From assembly GCA_964536215.1 (NCBI GenBank), contig CAZHWT010000028.1, forward strand, positions 1 to 17,239: a DNA stretch of 17,239 nucleotides, read 5' to 3'. This DNA comes from CAZHWT01 sp964536215. Its GTDB lineage: Bacteria; Patescibacteriota; CAZHWT01. This document shows, one piece after another, positions 1-6,677 of the stretch; the first letter of the stretch is position 1, and each line of letters opens with the position of its first letter. A program made the translations under genes and the position numbers. The notes under the pieces are model-generated. The model searched no databases. It saw only the letters and a program-made list of their open reading frames with translations, and was not told the DNA's origin.

Positions 1-56
<56 letters not shown>

Positions 57-113
57 TATTTACGATAGTGGACCGAAGCCCAGTTACCATAAATGAAAGG
101 TTGAAACTCTCAA

Positions 114-133
114 TCCGACCCTTACGGGACGGA
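114..133 (-). other. short hairpin in 16S leader
   Basis: TCCG (114-117) pairs with CGGA (130-133), and after an A-A mismatch CCC (119-121) pairs with GGG (126-128), closing a four-base loop. It lies about 60 bases before the mature 16S start. Confidence 0.35.
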
Positions 134-158
134 TGGTTTGGTTACAATAATTGAACTG

Positions 159-216
159 ACGTAATCAATTTCTAGTTTTAGGAAATGTTTCCTGCCACGT
201 AAAATTTTGATTACGT
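159..216 (-). other. rRNA leader inverted repeat, candidate processing stalk
   Basis: Arms 159-168 (ACGTAATCAA) and 207-216 (TTGATTACGT) are perfect 10-bp complements. A smaller perfect hairpin is nested between them: AGGAAA at 180-185, a two-base loop, and TTTCCT at 188-193. Such stacked stems just upstream of the mature 16S are typical of leader RNA cut by RNase III. The usual partner of a 16S stalk lies in the 16S-23S spacer, which is outside the window. Confidence 0.5.
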
Positions 217-277
217 ACAGATAAAACATCCCTGTCGTTATGCAGTTGACAAAGTGCTTACATGGATAAAAAGAAAT

Positions 278-309
278 GCGGTCTTCTAAACAATAATGGA
301 AGTGACCGC
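278..309 (-). other. rRNA leader stem-loop
   Basis: Arms GCGGTC (278-283) and GACCGC (304-309) are perfectly complementary. TTC (284-286) and GAA (299-301) can extend the stem across a two-base bulge. It lies in the transcribed rRNA leader, between the boxA-like site and the larger inverted repeat at 159-216. Possible roles are processing or antitermination. Confidence 0.45.
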
Positions 310-323
310 AAATAATTTACCCC

Positions 324-335
324 TGAAAAAGAGCT
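324..335 (-). promoter_or_regulatory. boxA-like antitermination site in rRNA leader
   Basis: On the minus strand this reads AGCTCTTTTTCA, which matches 9 of 12 positions of the E. coli rrn boxA core TGCTCTTTAACA. It lies about 35 bases downstream of the predicted rRNA start, where boxA elements that load NusB/NusE usually sit. The motif is short, so position carries as much weight as sequence. Confidence 0.5.
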
Positions 336-376
336 TAGCGCCTGAAGTGGCACCCGCTTTCTTAATCAGCTTCCGA

Positions 377-405
377 ATGATAGCGCACTTGTGGAGGATT
401 GTCAA
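377..405 (-). promoter_or_regulatory. rRNA operon promoter
   Basis: On the minus strand, a perfect -35 box TTGACA (400-405) is followed after exactly 17 bases by TATCAT (377-382), one mismatch from the -10 consensus. Transcription would start near 370, giving a leader of about 315 bases before the 16S. A/T-rich sequence lies upstream at 431-460. This is the strongest canonical promoter in the left part of the window and is well placed for an rrn operon. Confidence 0.8.
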
Positions 406-430
406 GACGGTAGAATGGGAGAAGTTTGTG

Positions 431-460
431 GGTTAACGTTAAAGATTAAAAATTAAAAGG
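431..460. repeat. Degenerate heptamer array (TTAA type)
   Basis: GTTAAC, GTTAAAG, ATTAAAA and ATTAAAA follow in near 7-base phase. This is one of several spacer arrays with period seven in this window. Confidence 0.5.
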
Positions 461-477
461 TACGAGTCGAAAGTGTA

Positions 478-492
478 GGTTAAAGGTTAAAG
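478..492. repeat. Heptamer repeat GGTTAAA x2
   Basis: Two perfect in-phase copies of GGTTAAA (478-484 and 485-491) followed by G. Confidence 0.55.
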
Positions 493-614
493 TGATTTGA
501 TGTTGGTGGTGTTATTCGCAGCAAAGATATCTTCGAAGTTGTGTACATCAGATGACAGGTAGGGTTGTTTAGCCGGTCTCGGAATGACGGGTGAGGATTG
601 TATTGATTTATAAA

Positions 615-635
615 TTTAATTTTTGAATTTTGAAC
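615..635. repeat. Degenerate heptamer array TTTRAWY
   Basis: Three in-phase units: TTTAATT (615-621), TTTGAAT (622-628) and TTTGAAC (629-635). Confidence 0.45.
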
Positions 636-738
636 TGTATTCTTGGCTCTAGTCTTCCTTTTGAATTACTCTGTTATTGCCCGTTTATCACTCAATGCTT
701 ATGACTGATACCATCTAACTATTTACCTATTGTTGGGC

Positions 739-2460
739 CTATTTTTGTCCTTGTTGTTCAAATAATTCTACTAATTCCTTGACGGTGGTGGCGTCTTCGG
801 CTTGCTTGTCGCTAGCGCGGAAGCTGATTAAGCGAGGGAAGCGTAAGGCGTAGCCAGGCTGGTCCTCGACTTTGCCAGCGGTGTGCAGAGGTGAGCGAGT
901 AATTTCGTCGGCTAGGATTTCAATGACTACTTCTGGTTCGACCCAGACGGAAGGAATGATATTAGAATCTATGCGGGCTGGCTTGGAATCGGTGGCAATT
1001 TTATCGCAGCGGGCGTGAATTTCCTGCCACTCGGCATCAGTCAGGCCAGTGCCGATTTTGCTGACGCTTTTAAATTCGTCCGCCTCTGCATCATACACAC
1101 CGACCAACAGAGCGCCGGCGCCAAAAGCAGTCCGCTTGCCCCGACCATAGATATAGCCGAGAACGACACAATCAATAGTGTCATGGAGCTCTCCACTAGA
1201 ATGGCGCTTAAGCTTAACCCAGTTAAAGTTTCGGGCACCGGCTTGATACGGTGAATCTGGGCGTTTAACTACTAGTCCTTCTAGACCTTCAGTTATTGCC
1301 TCTTGCAAGAGCACGTCGAGCCTTTCTGAGGAACTAACTAGTTCGCTATTTGAAATAATTAGCGTGTTTCCGTCATTAATAGATGAGTCTAGAACTTTTA
1401 ACCGATCAGTGTAGGATAGGTCTAGCAACGGCTGACCATCGAGATACATACAATCAAAGATAAAAGCCTTAAGTGGCAACGCCTGAGCAGCATCCTCCAC
1501 TCCATGCTTGCGACGTCGCTTGGTGGTTTCTTGAAAGGGATAAAACTCGCCACTGGCTTCGTTATAGGCGATGGCTTCGCCGTCGAAAATGGCTGTTTTG
1601 GCTGGAACCTGCTCTAAAACTCCTTGGATAATGTCCGGGAACATATGGGTCATGTCTTCTAAATTGCGGGAATATATTTCGACTTGATCACCTTGTTTGT
1701 GAATCTGAACCCGGAAACCGTCATATTTGGTCTGCACAACTACTTCGCCCAGTTTTTCAATCACTTTGGTGGGGGTGGGCAATCTTTCGGTTAGCTGGGA
1801 GCGCAATGGCCGACCGACGCTAACGCGCAATTTGTTAACAGCCTCAATACCATCGTGCCACAGGACGTGGGCAATCATACCTAGGTCGCTAGTTTCACTG
1901 TAGGCTCGCTCCAGTTGAGGTCGGAGACTCTTGTCGCCGGCCTTCACCATTGAAAAGGCATCTAGCAGTGTCGGGTCTCCAATGCCAAGTCGAAGCGCAC
2001 CAACAGGAATACGAGTGACGTGCTTGGCTTCAATAGGACCCATGTTGCTCAGTAAGCTAGCCAAAAAATCAATTTTCTTGTCTATTGAGCCAGATCCGGC
2101 GGTTTGGGCAATGATTTTAAGCTGGTCGAATACTTGAGTGATAGTAAGCTGACTGGGCTGACGGTTGATGTACTGCTGAGCGACTAGCCCTAGATCGCCT
2201 AATTTACCGTATTGGGCCGTTACCTCTTCCCTATTTTGATTGGTGGCCTGGGCGATGGCTTGAGCGACCAGTTTTTCGCCCATGCCAAATTCAAGAGGCT
2301 CAAAGAATGGAGCTAGACGACCTTGACAGAGATAGACCATCGGCTGGATCTCATCTGGCTGAGCCCGGCTAAATAGCTCGGCCAGAATGGCAATTAGCTC
2401 GGTGCGCTTGGTGGTCTGTTCGAGCTTATCTAGTTGGAGGGCGAAATCGGAGAAATGCAT
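739..2460 (-). CDS. lig: ATP-dependent DNA ligase
   Basis: The protein seals nicks in duplex DNA using ATP, through an enzyme-AMP and a DNA-adenylate intermediate. The 573 residues match the usual three-domain archaeal/eukaryotic type I ligase: an N-terminal DNA-binding domain (about 1-215), an adenylation domain (about 225-415) and an OB fold (about 420-570). Visible motifs are KYDGFR (245-250, adenylated Lys245), FDGE (292-295), EGLVVK (394-399) and WVKLK (414-418). The C-terminal segment near AGKVEDQPGYALRFPR is typical of the family. It ends in TAG. No Shine-Dalgarno site precedes the ATG; the 83-base gap to the upstream Fic gene is filled by a heptamer-built inverted repeat. Most bacteria use NAD-dependent LigA for replication. 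Whether LigA also exists here cannot be seen. Confidence 0.95.
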   Translation of the reverse strand: MHFSDFALQLDKLEQTTKRTELIAILAELFSRAQPDEIQPMVYLCQGRLAPFFEPLEFGMGEKLVAQAIAQATNQNREEVTAQYGKLGDLGLVAQQYINRQPSQLTITQVFDQLKIIAQTAGSGSIDKKIDFLASLLSNMGPIEAKHVTRIPVGALRLGIGDPTLLDAFSMVKAGDKSLRPQLERAYSETSDLGMIAHVLWHDGIEAVNKLRVSVGRPLRSQLTERLPTPTKVIEKLGEVVVQTKYDGFRVQIHKQGDQVEIYSRNLEDMTHMFPDIIQGVLEQVPAKTAIFDGEAIAYNEASGEFYPFQETTKRRRKHGVEDAAQALPLKAFIFDCMYLDGQPLLDLSYTDRLKVLDSSINDGNTLIISNSELVSSSERLDVLLQEAITEGLEGLVVKRPDSPYQAGARNFNWVKLKRHSSGELHDTIDCVVLGYIYGRGKRTAFGAGALLVGVYDAEADEFKSVSKIGTGLTDAEWQEIHARCDKIATDSKPARIDSNIIPSVWVEPEVVIEILADEITRSPLHTAGKVEDQPGYALRFPRLISFRASDKQAEDATTVKELVELFEQQGQK

Positions 2461-2476
2461 GCGTTGCGATTTATTG

Positions 2477-2536
2477 TTAATCGTATATCGTAAATCGAAA
2501 TGCGAATAATATGTGCGATTTACGATATACGATTTA
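2477..2536. repeat. 19-bp inverted repeat made of heptamers, Fic/ligase spacer
   Basis: Arms 2479-2497 and 2516-2534 are perfect 19-bp complements separated by 18 bases. Each arm is itself a heptamer series: TTAATCG, TATATCG, TAAATCG, AAATGCG on the left (2477-2504) and CGATTTA, CGATATA, CGATTTA on the right (2516-2536). A further CGATTTA occurs at 2467-2473. It can form a long hairpin in the Fic-to-ligase transcript. With no U-tract it is not a canonical terminator. Confidence 0.75.
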
Positions 2537-2543
2537 CAATTGA

Positions 2544-3581
2544 CTACTTTAGGACATAGTACGCAGCTTTGGTTTTGCCGCGCTTTTTGACTAGCTTTTT
2601 GGTCATAAGGTCTTTGATGTCCCGTAGTATTGTATCATCTGAAACGTTAGGAATCAGCTGCTGCCAGTCGGTGTTGGCAATCTGGCCAAATTCTTCAATG
2701 TACGTAAGTAGCTTGATTTGACGGTCATTGAGAGCAATTTGACCGACTCTCTTTTTAAGAGCGTGGTCGCGACTAAGTTCAATCACGCGACCTTTTACCT
2801 GATTAAATTCTACGGCTAGGCCGTGAATAAAGTATTCCAGCCAAGCTGTTAAGTCTTGGGTTTCGTTGGCTGACTGCAGAGCCTGGTAATAGGCTGCAGC
2901 ATCACGGTCGTAGTATTCATCCAAACAAAAAAATTGTTTGTCATAGCCGCCTTGATACAAGACTAGCATGGCCATAACTCGGGTAGTGCGGCCGTTGCCG
3001 TCAACAAAGGGGTGAATTCTGACCAGTTCATAATGGCTAACAGCTGCTTTTAAAGGAGCCGGCAATTCGGCTGCAGAGGAGCTATTTAACCAGTCGAAGA
3101 ACCTATCTACGAGAGCTGGAACTTCTGCTGATGCTGGTGGTTTAAATACATTTTGCTGAGTTTTATTATTGACGATAGCGACATTAACCTGACGAAATGC
3201 TCCCGCCTGCTCCGGAGGTAAAATTTTCTCAACTATAATTTGATGTAATCGAAGCAAGATCTGAGGATTAAGCTGAGGAAGGCGGTATTCGTTGATATAT
3301 TTGACTACATTGCGATAATTGATAATCTCTTGAATGTCGCGATCTCTGGCCGTAGGTATGGATTGTCCATCGATTACTTGTTGAGCAGCTGTAAAACTGA
3401 GTGGATTGCCCTCAATATGGGTGGAATGAAAAACTTGGCGTACCATGGCCTCTTCTTTAAACTGTCGCTCCCAGGCTGGGATGAGTGAAGCGTTGGCAAT
3501 TAGCTCTCGAGCTGCTTCAAGCTGAGATACATCTCTTAACATGGCTGGAGTAATGGTGAACCGAGGTAAAAATGTGTCCAT
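2544..3581 (-). CDS. Fic family protein, class II, with C-terminal winged helix
   Basis: Fic enzymes usually transfer AMP from ATP to hydroxyl groups of target proteins. The catalytic motif is complete at 190-201: HPFVDGNGRTTR, with His190 as general base, Asp194 for metal and Arg201 for phosphates. An N-terminal inhibitory motif of the (S/T)xxxE(G/N) type is visible at 53-58 (STHIEG); its glutamate normally blocks productive ATP binding, making this an autoinhibited class II Fic. Residues about 280-345 look like a winged-helix DNA-binding domain (DDTILRDIKDLMTKKLVKKRG), common in Fic/DUF4172-like proteins. The 345-residue length is normal. A 17-bp palindrome lies 12 bases upstream of the start and could be an autoregulatory operator. 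No antitoxin-sized partner gene is adjacent. The target is unknown. Confidence 0.92.
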   Translation of the reverse strand: MDTFLPRFTITPAMLRDVSQLEAARELIANASLIPAWERQFKEEAMVRQVFHSTHIEGNPLSFTAAQQVIDGQSIPTARDRDIQEIINYRNVVKYINEYRLPQLNPQILLRLHQIIVEKILPPEQAGAFRQVNVAIVNNKTQQNVFKPPASAEVPALVDRFFDWLNSSSAAELPAPLKAAVSHYELVRIHPFVDGNGRTTRVMAMLVLYQGGYDKQFFCLDEYYDRDAAAYYQALQSANETQDLTAWLEYFIHGLAVEFNQVKGRVIELSRDHALKKRVGQIALNDRQIKLLTYIEEFGQIANTDWQQLIPNVSDDTILRDIKDLMTKKLVKKRGKTKAAYYVLK

Positions 3582-3592
3582 ACTTTCACTTT

Positions 3593-3609
3593 TATCTAAA
3601 ATTTAGATA
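3593..3609 (-). promoter_or_regulatory. Palindromic operator candidate upstream of Fic gene
   Basis: TATCTAAA (3593-3600), one central base, then TTTAGATA (3602-3609) is a perfect palindrome with 8-bp half-sites. It ends 12 bases before the Fic start codon. A TTGACA-like box lies at 3638-3643 and a TATAAC at 3610-3615 on the same strand, but their 22-base spacing is poor. The palindrome suits a dimeric winged-helix regulator, perhaps the Fic protein's own C-terminal domain. Confidence 0.45.
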
Positions 3610-3665
3610 GTTATATGGTGCAGGATACTATTTAATTTGTCAATTCCCGCACAATTCCCGCATTC

Positions 3666-3938
3666 TTACAATATCCACCTAAAAATTCCAAATGTAATAA
3701 GTGCTACTCCAGTCAAAATAAGAATGCAGCCCGGGTTAGCAGTGACAACTTCTTCGGCTGATTGGCTGTCTAGTTGAGCTTTTTCTGTCTTAGTCGAATC
3801 CGGTATTAGGGTAAATGGCAGTGAAACAATAAAACCAAGCCACTCTTTTAGACTTAGGTTTGCCGAAGCAATGCCGGCAAGCAAAAGAATGCCGCCGATT
3901 AAGAGCCAAGGCCAAAATTGATCGAGGAGAAGTAACAT
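3666..3938 (-). CDS. Small two-TM membrane protein, function unknown
   Basis: The 90-residue protein has two hydrophobic segments, about 7-26 (FWPWLLIGGILLLAGIAS) and 70-88 (GCILILTGVALITFGIFRWI). They flank a polar stretch of about 40 residues rich in Lys, Glu, Ser and Thr. I do not recognise a family. It starts 14 bases after the stop of the glycosyltransferase gene at 3953-5161 and shares its strand, so the two are probably co-transcribed; this hints at a membrane or envelope role. No Shine-Dalgarno site precedes the ATG. Its stop is TAA. Confidence 0.7.
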   Translation of the reverse strand: MLLLLDQFWPWLLIGGILLLAGIASANLSLKEWLGFIVSLPFTLIPDSTKTEKAQLDSQSAEEVVTANPGCILILTGVALITFGIFRWIL

Positions 3939-3952
3939 TAGGACGAGGTGAG

Positions 3953-5161
3953 CTAGATAGAAATACTTGCTTTGATGCGCTTAAGTAGATCGGCTAGCTG
4001 TCGCTTAGTGGTTTGGTCTGAGCGTTGTTGGATAGTGAGGTGGTACAAGTCAACATACTGCTTAACTAACGTTTTAAGGTCGAATTTTTCTCCGAGGATA
4101 GCTGCCTGCTCCGACATCCTTTGTCGCTCTTGGCTTGACATTGCTAAGTACTGACTTATTGCCTTAGTTACTGCTGGCGGACTAAATGGTGGGAACAATA
4201 ATCCGTCTATGCCATGATGAAGAGTTGTGCCCAACCCCCCAGCGTTGGCGCCAAGAATGGGGATGCCAAAACTGAGCGCTTCTAACATGGCAATGCTGTG
4301 ATTTTCAACTGGCGAAGGAAATAGACAGGCGTCTGCGGCCTCGTAGTAAATCCTGACCTGGTCTTTCTCTAGCTTTCCAGTGAACACAATCCGGTCGTCG
4401 TGCCAATTAGCAGCTATGTCTTTTAAGTGCTTAAGCTGCGTGCCAGCTCCGACGACAATGTAGCGAATATCTGGGTCAGGATGGTTATGGAAGCCGGTTA
4501 TACCGTCAATAACGCGTTTTTCAACTGAAAGACGACCGATATAAATAAAGACCTTTTTACCGCTTAGACCCAGCTCTTGTTTAGCTTCGGCTTTGGAGCG
4601 TTGGCGACGACTAAATTGGCTTAGATTGATGCCGTTAGGCATATAGAGGTAGTTCTTAGGGCCATATTCGCGGGTTAGAAATTCAATTGTCGATTGGGCT
4701 GGCACAGTAATAACGCGATTGCCATACAATTGCTTTAGATAGACCTGATAGGCTAAGTCGGCTGGTCGCCACCACTTGCCTTTAGATTGATAGGTGAAGT
4801 TATGATAGGTGAATAAATATGGAATGCGGTATTTTTTGGCACTACGCTTAGCGGCTTGGGCGATGAATAGCTCGGATTGGATGTGAATTACGTCGGGTTG
4901 CCAAGTCGAGACAATCTTGTCAAAACGTCGAAAGATGGGGCGGGCAATGTTTAAATCGGGACTAATCACACCTTTAACACTAGGAATGGTCCAGTGGTCT
5001 ATCCCCTCTCGAACTTCCCGTTCAGGTTGACCTCGACGGCCCGGAGCGACTATGAGGACATCGTGGCCGTCATTTTTAAGGGCCAAAGCTAGGCCTTCGA
5101 CTTGACGGACAATGCCGTTTATGAAGGGATAATATAGGTCGGCGACGATAATAATGCGCAT
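3953..5161 (-). CDS. GT4 family glycosyltransferase (paralogue A)
   Basis: A GT-B fold retaining glycosyltransferase, probably transferring a hexose or mannose from a nucleotide sugar to a lipid or surface glycan. The N-terminal acceptor domain (about 1-185) opens with MRIIIVADLYYPFINGIVRQ and carries VIHIQSE near residue 93. The C-terminal donor domain (about 200-370) has GRLSVEKR (Arg210, Lys215) and the EX7E motif Glu286/Glu294 in ENHSIAMLE. The 402-residue length is normal. It is closely related to the next gene upstream (5314-6477); shared segments include TYH near 118-120, SKGKWWR, PNGI and ENHSIAMLEALSFGIPILGA. The best guess is a PimB/diacylglycerol-glycosyltransferase-like enzyme, but donor and acceptor cannot be read from sequence. 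A TATAAT at 5197-5202 suggests its own promoter. Confidence 0.9.
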   Translation of the reverse strand: MRIIIVADLYYPFINGIVRQVEGLALALKNDGHDVLIVAPGRRGQPEREVREGIDHWTIPSVKGVISPDLNIARPIFRRFDKIVSTWQPDVIHIQSELFIAQAAKRSAKKYRIPYLFTYHNFTYQSKGKWWRPADLAYQVYLKQLYGNRVITVPAQSTIEFLTREYGPKNYLYMPNGINLSQFSRRQRSKAEAKQELGLSGKKVFIYIGRLSVEKRVIDGITGFHNHPDPDIRYIVVGAGTQLKHLKDIAANWHDDRIVFTGKLEKDQVRIYYEAADACLFPSPVENHSIAMLEALSFGIPILGANAGGLGTTLHHGIDGLLFPPFSPPAVTKAISQYLAMSSQERQRMSEQAAILGEKFDLKTLVKQYVDLYHLTIQQRSDQTTKRQLADLLKRIKASISI

Positions 5162-5196
5162 AGTAAGCTGAATGTATGTTTGATAATGCTGAGGGA

Positions 5197-5202
5197 ATTA
5201 TA
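5197..5202 (-). promoter_or_regulatory. -10 box upstream of glycosyltransferase A
   Basis: A perfect TATAAT lies on the minus strand 35 bases before the start codon; transcription would begin near 5190. No good -35 box is seen at the expected distance. The 152-base spacer also contains an octamer repeat, TTGCCTAC twice (5264-5279) followed by TTGCGAGC. Confidence 0.4.
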
Positions 5203-5263
5203 CTACACAGCTGGAAAGTGAGCAGTCTGTGTGGCTATAGGTACGCTTGATCAAGGGTGTAGT

Positions 5264-5287
5264 TTGCCTACTTGCCTACTTGCGAGC
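5264..5287. repeat. Octamer tandem repeat TTGCCTAC
   Basis: TTGCCTAC at 5264-5271 and 5272-5279, then a diverged TTGCGAGC at 5280-5287. It lies between the two glycosyltransferase genes. Confidence 0.5.
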
Positions 5288-5313
5288 CAGTTTGTGGTAG
5301 CAGTGGTACGAGA

Positions 5314-6477
5314 TCAAGATTTGTTTGATTGGCGACGGTTGATAACTTCTTGATAGAGGTCGAGATATTTTTTGGATACGGTGTCGAAGTCAAACTGTTC
5401 GGCAGTGCGCCGGGCGGCTTGCTCCATGTGCTGACGGTCGGCCAAAGATAGGGCTAGGTAGGCCCTAATTTTGTCAGCTATAGCGTTTGGGTCGCGAGGA
5501 GGATATAGCATGCCGTCGACACCATCGGTTAGAGTAGCTCCGATGCCGCCAGCGTTGGCACCAAGAATAGGAATACCAAAGGCGAGTGTTTCAAGCATGG
5601 CAATACTATGGTTCTCAATTGGCGAAGGGAAAAGGCAAGCATCAGTGGCCTGGTAGTAGTCAATCACTTGCTGCCGGTCGAGCTGACCTAAGAATTTAAC
5701 GCGAGTCTCGCCGAGCTGGTCGACCAGTTGACGCATGGACTTGGCTAGAGGACCATCTCCAGCGATACAAAAGGTTACCTGCTCGCCCGGGACCTGGTGA
5801 AAGCCGCGAATGGCGTCCTCTAACCTTTTTTCGGGTGAAAGTCGGACGGCAATGAAGAAAACAGTTTTGCCGGTTAACTTTAGCTTATCTTTAGCTTGCT
5901 CTTTGCTCATCGAGCGTTGGCCATACTGGGCAAGGTCTATACCGTTGGGTACGCAGGTTAATGGCATTGGGCCGTAATCCTGATGCAAATAATCAATCGT
6001 TGATTGGGATGGTACGGTTACGACATCCGCCTGTCGGAAAAGGTGTCGCCAATACTTCCAATAGAGCAAGTCTCCCGTTCTCCACCACTTGCCTTTGGAA
6101 TGGTAAATGAAGATGTGATACGTGAAAGTCGATGGAATGCCTAGCGATTTGGCAGCTTTTAGAGCGCTATACCCGAGAGTAAGCGGAGTTTGAACGTGAA
6201 CAATGTCTGGTTGCCATTCCTGCATTAGCTTGCGCATGCGGCGGTACGGCACGTATGAGATGCGGAAGATGTCGGCATGGTAAGGCGATAAAAAAGCAGG
6301 AAAGCGCTGAGTGTCTAGGCCGTACTCCTCGCCTCGGCTAGCCTGCCGAGACAAGCTGGGGGCAGCTACGAGGACCTGGTGTCCTTTATCCTTTAGGGTG
6401 CGGCCGAGATTTTCAGTCTGGCGGGCTACGCCACCTAGGTCGGGAGTGTACCAGTCAGAGACAAAGAGGATGCGCAT
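5314..6477 (-). CDS. GT4 family glycosyltransferase (paralogue B)
   Basis: The second member of a tandem GT4 pair, 387 residues. The N-terminal acceptor domain starts MRILFVSDWYTPDLGGVARQ, with the usual GG loop at 15-16, and has VHVQTPLTLGYSA near 93-105. The C-terminal donor domain carries VRLSPEKR (Arg212, Lys217) and EX7E at Glu288/Glu296. It resembles its neighbour across the whole length, which points to duplication followed by divergence in substrate. The predicted location is cytoplasmic, membrane-peripheral. It ends in TGA, the only TGA stop among the protein genes here. Its leader is a heptamer array (6497-6546), and an extended -10 box lies at 6567-6575. No Shine-Dalgarno site is present; CCC directly precedes the ATG. 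Confidence 0.9.
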   Translation of the reverse strand: MRILFVSDWYTPDLGGVARQTENLGRTLKDKGHQVLVAAPSLSRQASRGEEYGLDTQRFPAFLSPYHADIFRISYVPYRRMRKLMQEWQPDIVHVQTPLTLGYSALKAAKSLGIPSTFTYHIFIYHSKGKWWRTGDLLYWKYWRHLFRQADVVTVPSQSTIDYLHQDYGPMPLTCVPNGIDLAQYGQRSMSKEQAKDKLKLTGKTVFFIAVRLSPEKRLEDAIRGFHQVPGEQVTFCIAGDGPLAKSMRQLVDQLGETRVKFLGQLDRQQVIDYYQATDACLFPSPIENHSIAMLETLAFGIPILGANAGGIGATLTDGVDGMLYPPRDPNAIADKIRAYLALSLADRQHMEQAARRTAEQFDFDTVSKKYLDLYQEVINRRQSNKS

Positions 6478-6496
6478 GGGCTTGAGGTTAGAATAT

Positions 6497-6546
6497 AAGA
6501 ATCTAGAATCTAGAAAGTAGAAAATAGAAAATAGAAAAATAGAATT
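6497..6546. repeat. Heptamer array TAGAAWN in glycosyltransferase B leader
   Basis: In-phase units: AAGAATC (6497), TAGAATC (6504), TAGAAAG (6511), TAGAAAA (6518), TAGAAAA (6525), TAGAAAAA (6532, one base longer) and TAGAATT (6540). The array lies between the predicted promoter and the start codon, so it would form the mRNA leader. Confidence 0.75.
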
Positions 6547-6566
6547 TTTATTTTCTCCGTGTTGAG

Positions 6567-6575
6567 ATCATACCA
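6567..6575 (-). promoter_or_regulatory. Extended -10 promoter of glycosyltransferase B
   Basis: The minus strand reads TGGTATGAT, an extended -10 (TGn plus TATGAT, one mismatch). CTGACA lies upstream but only 13 bases away, too close for an ideal -35. The predicted start near 6560 gives a leader of about 83 bases. Confidence 0.4.
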
Positions 6576-6654
6576 TACCTAGAAGTGTCAGTACATGAGC
6601 TATCTGAGGCGCGCACTGGTGGTTTGGTAATTTATCCTCATTAGAAACATACAT

Positions 6655-6667
6655 AGCGCTATGCGCT
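6655..6667 (-). other. Small hairpin downstream of fpg
   Basis: AGCGC (6655-6659) pairs with GCGCT (6663-6667) across a three-base loop, 11 bases beyond the fpg stop. No U-tract follows, so it is at best a weak terminator or an mRNA 3' end stabiliser. Confidence 0.3.
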
Positions 6668-6677
6668 TTACTTGTCC

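Larger units (their letters stand above)
406..738. other. Intergenic spacer, ligase 3' end to rrn promoter
   Basis: I see no gene here. The spacer holds three short heptamer arrays: TTAA-type units at 431-460, GGTTAAA twice at 478-492, and TTTAATT/TTTGAAT/TTTGAAC at 615-635. No intrinsic terminator for the upstream ligase gene is evident. The rest is A/T-rich sequence without clear structure. Confidence 0.6.

Noticed and set aside
246..274. Plus-strand TTGACA in the rRNA leader as a divergent promoter
   Set aside because: No -10-like hexamer occurs 16-18 bases downstream (the position reads A-rich without a TATAAT match).
2544..3581. Fic toxin with an adjacent antitoxin gene
   Set aside because: The inhibitory motif is in the same chain (class II), and no small antitoxin gene is adjacent. 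The neighbouring 90-residue protein is a membrane protein in another transcription unit.
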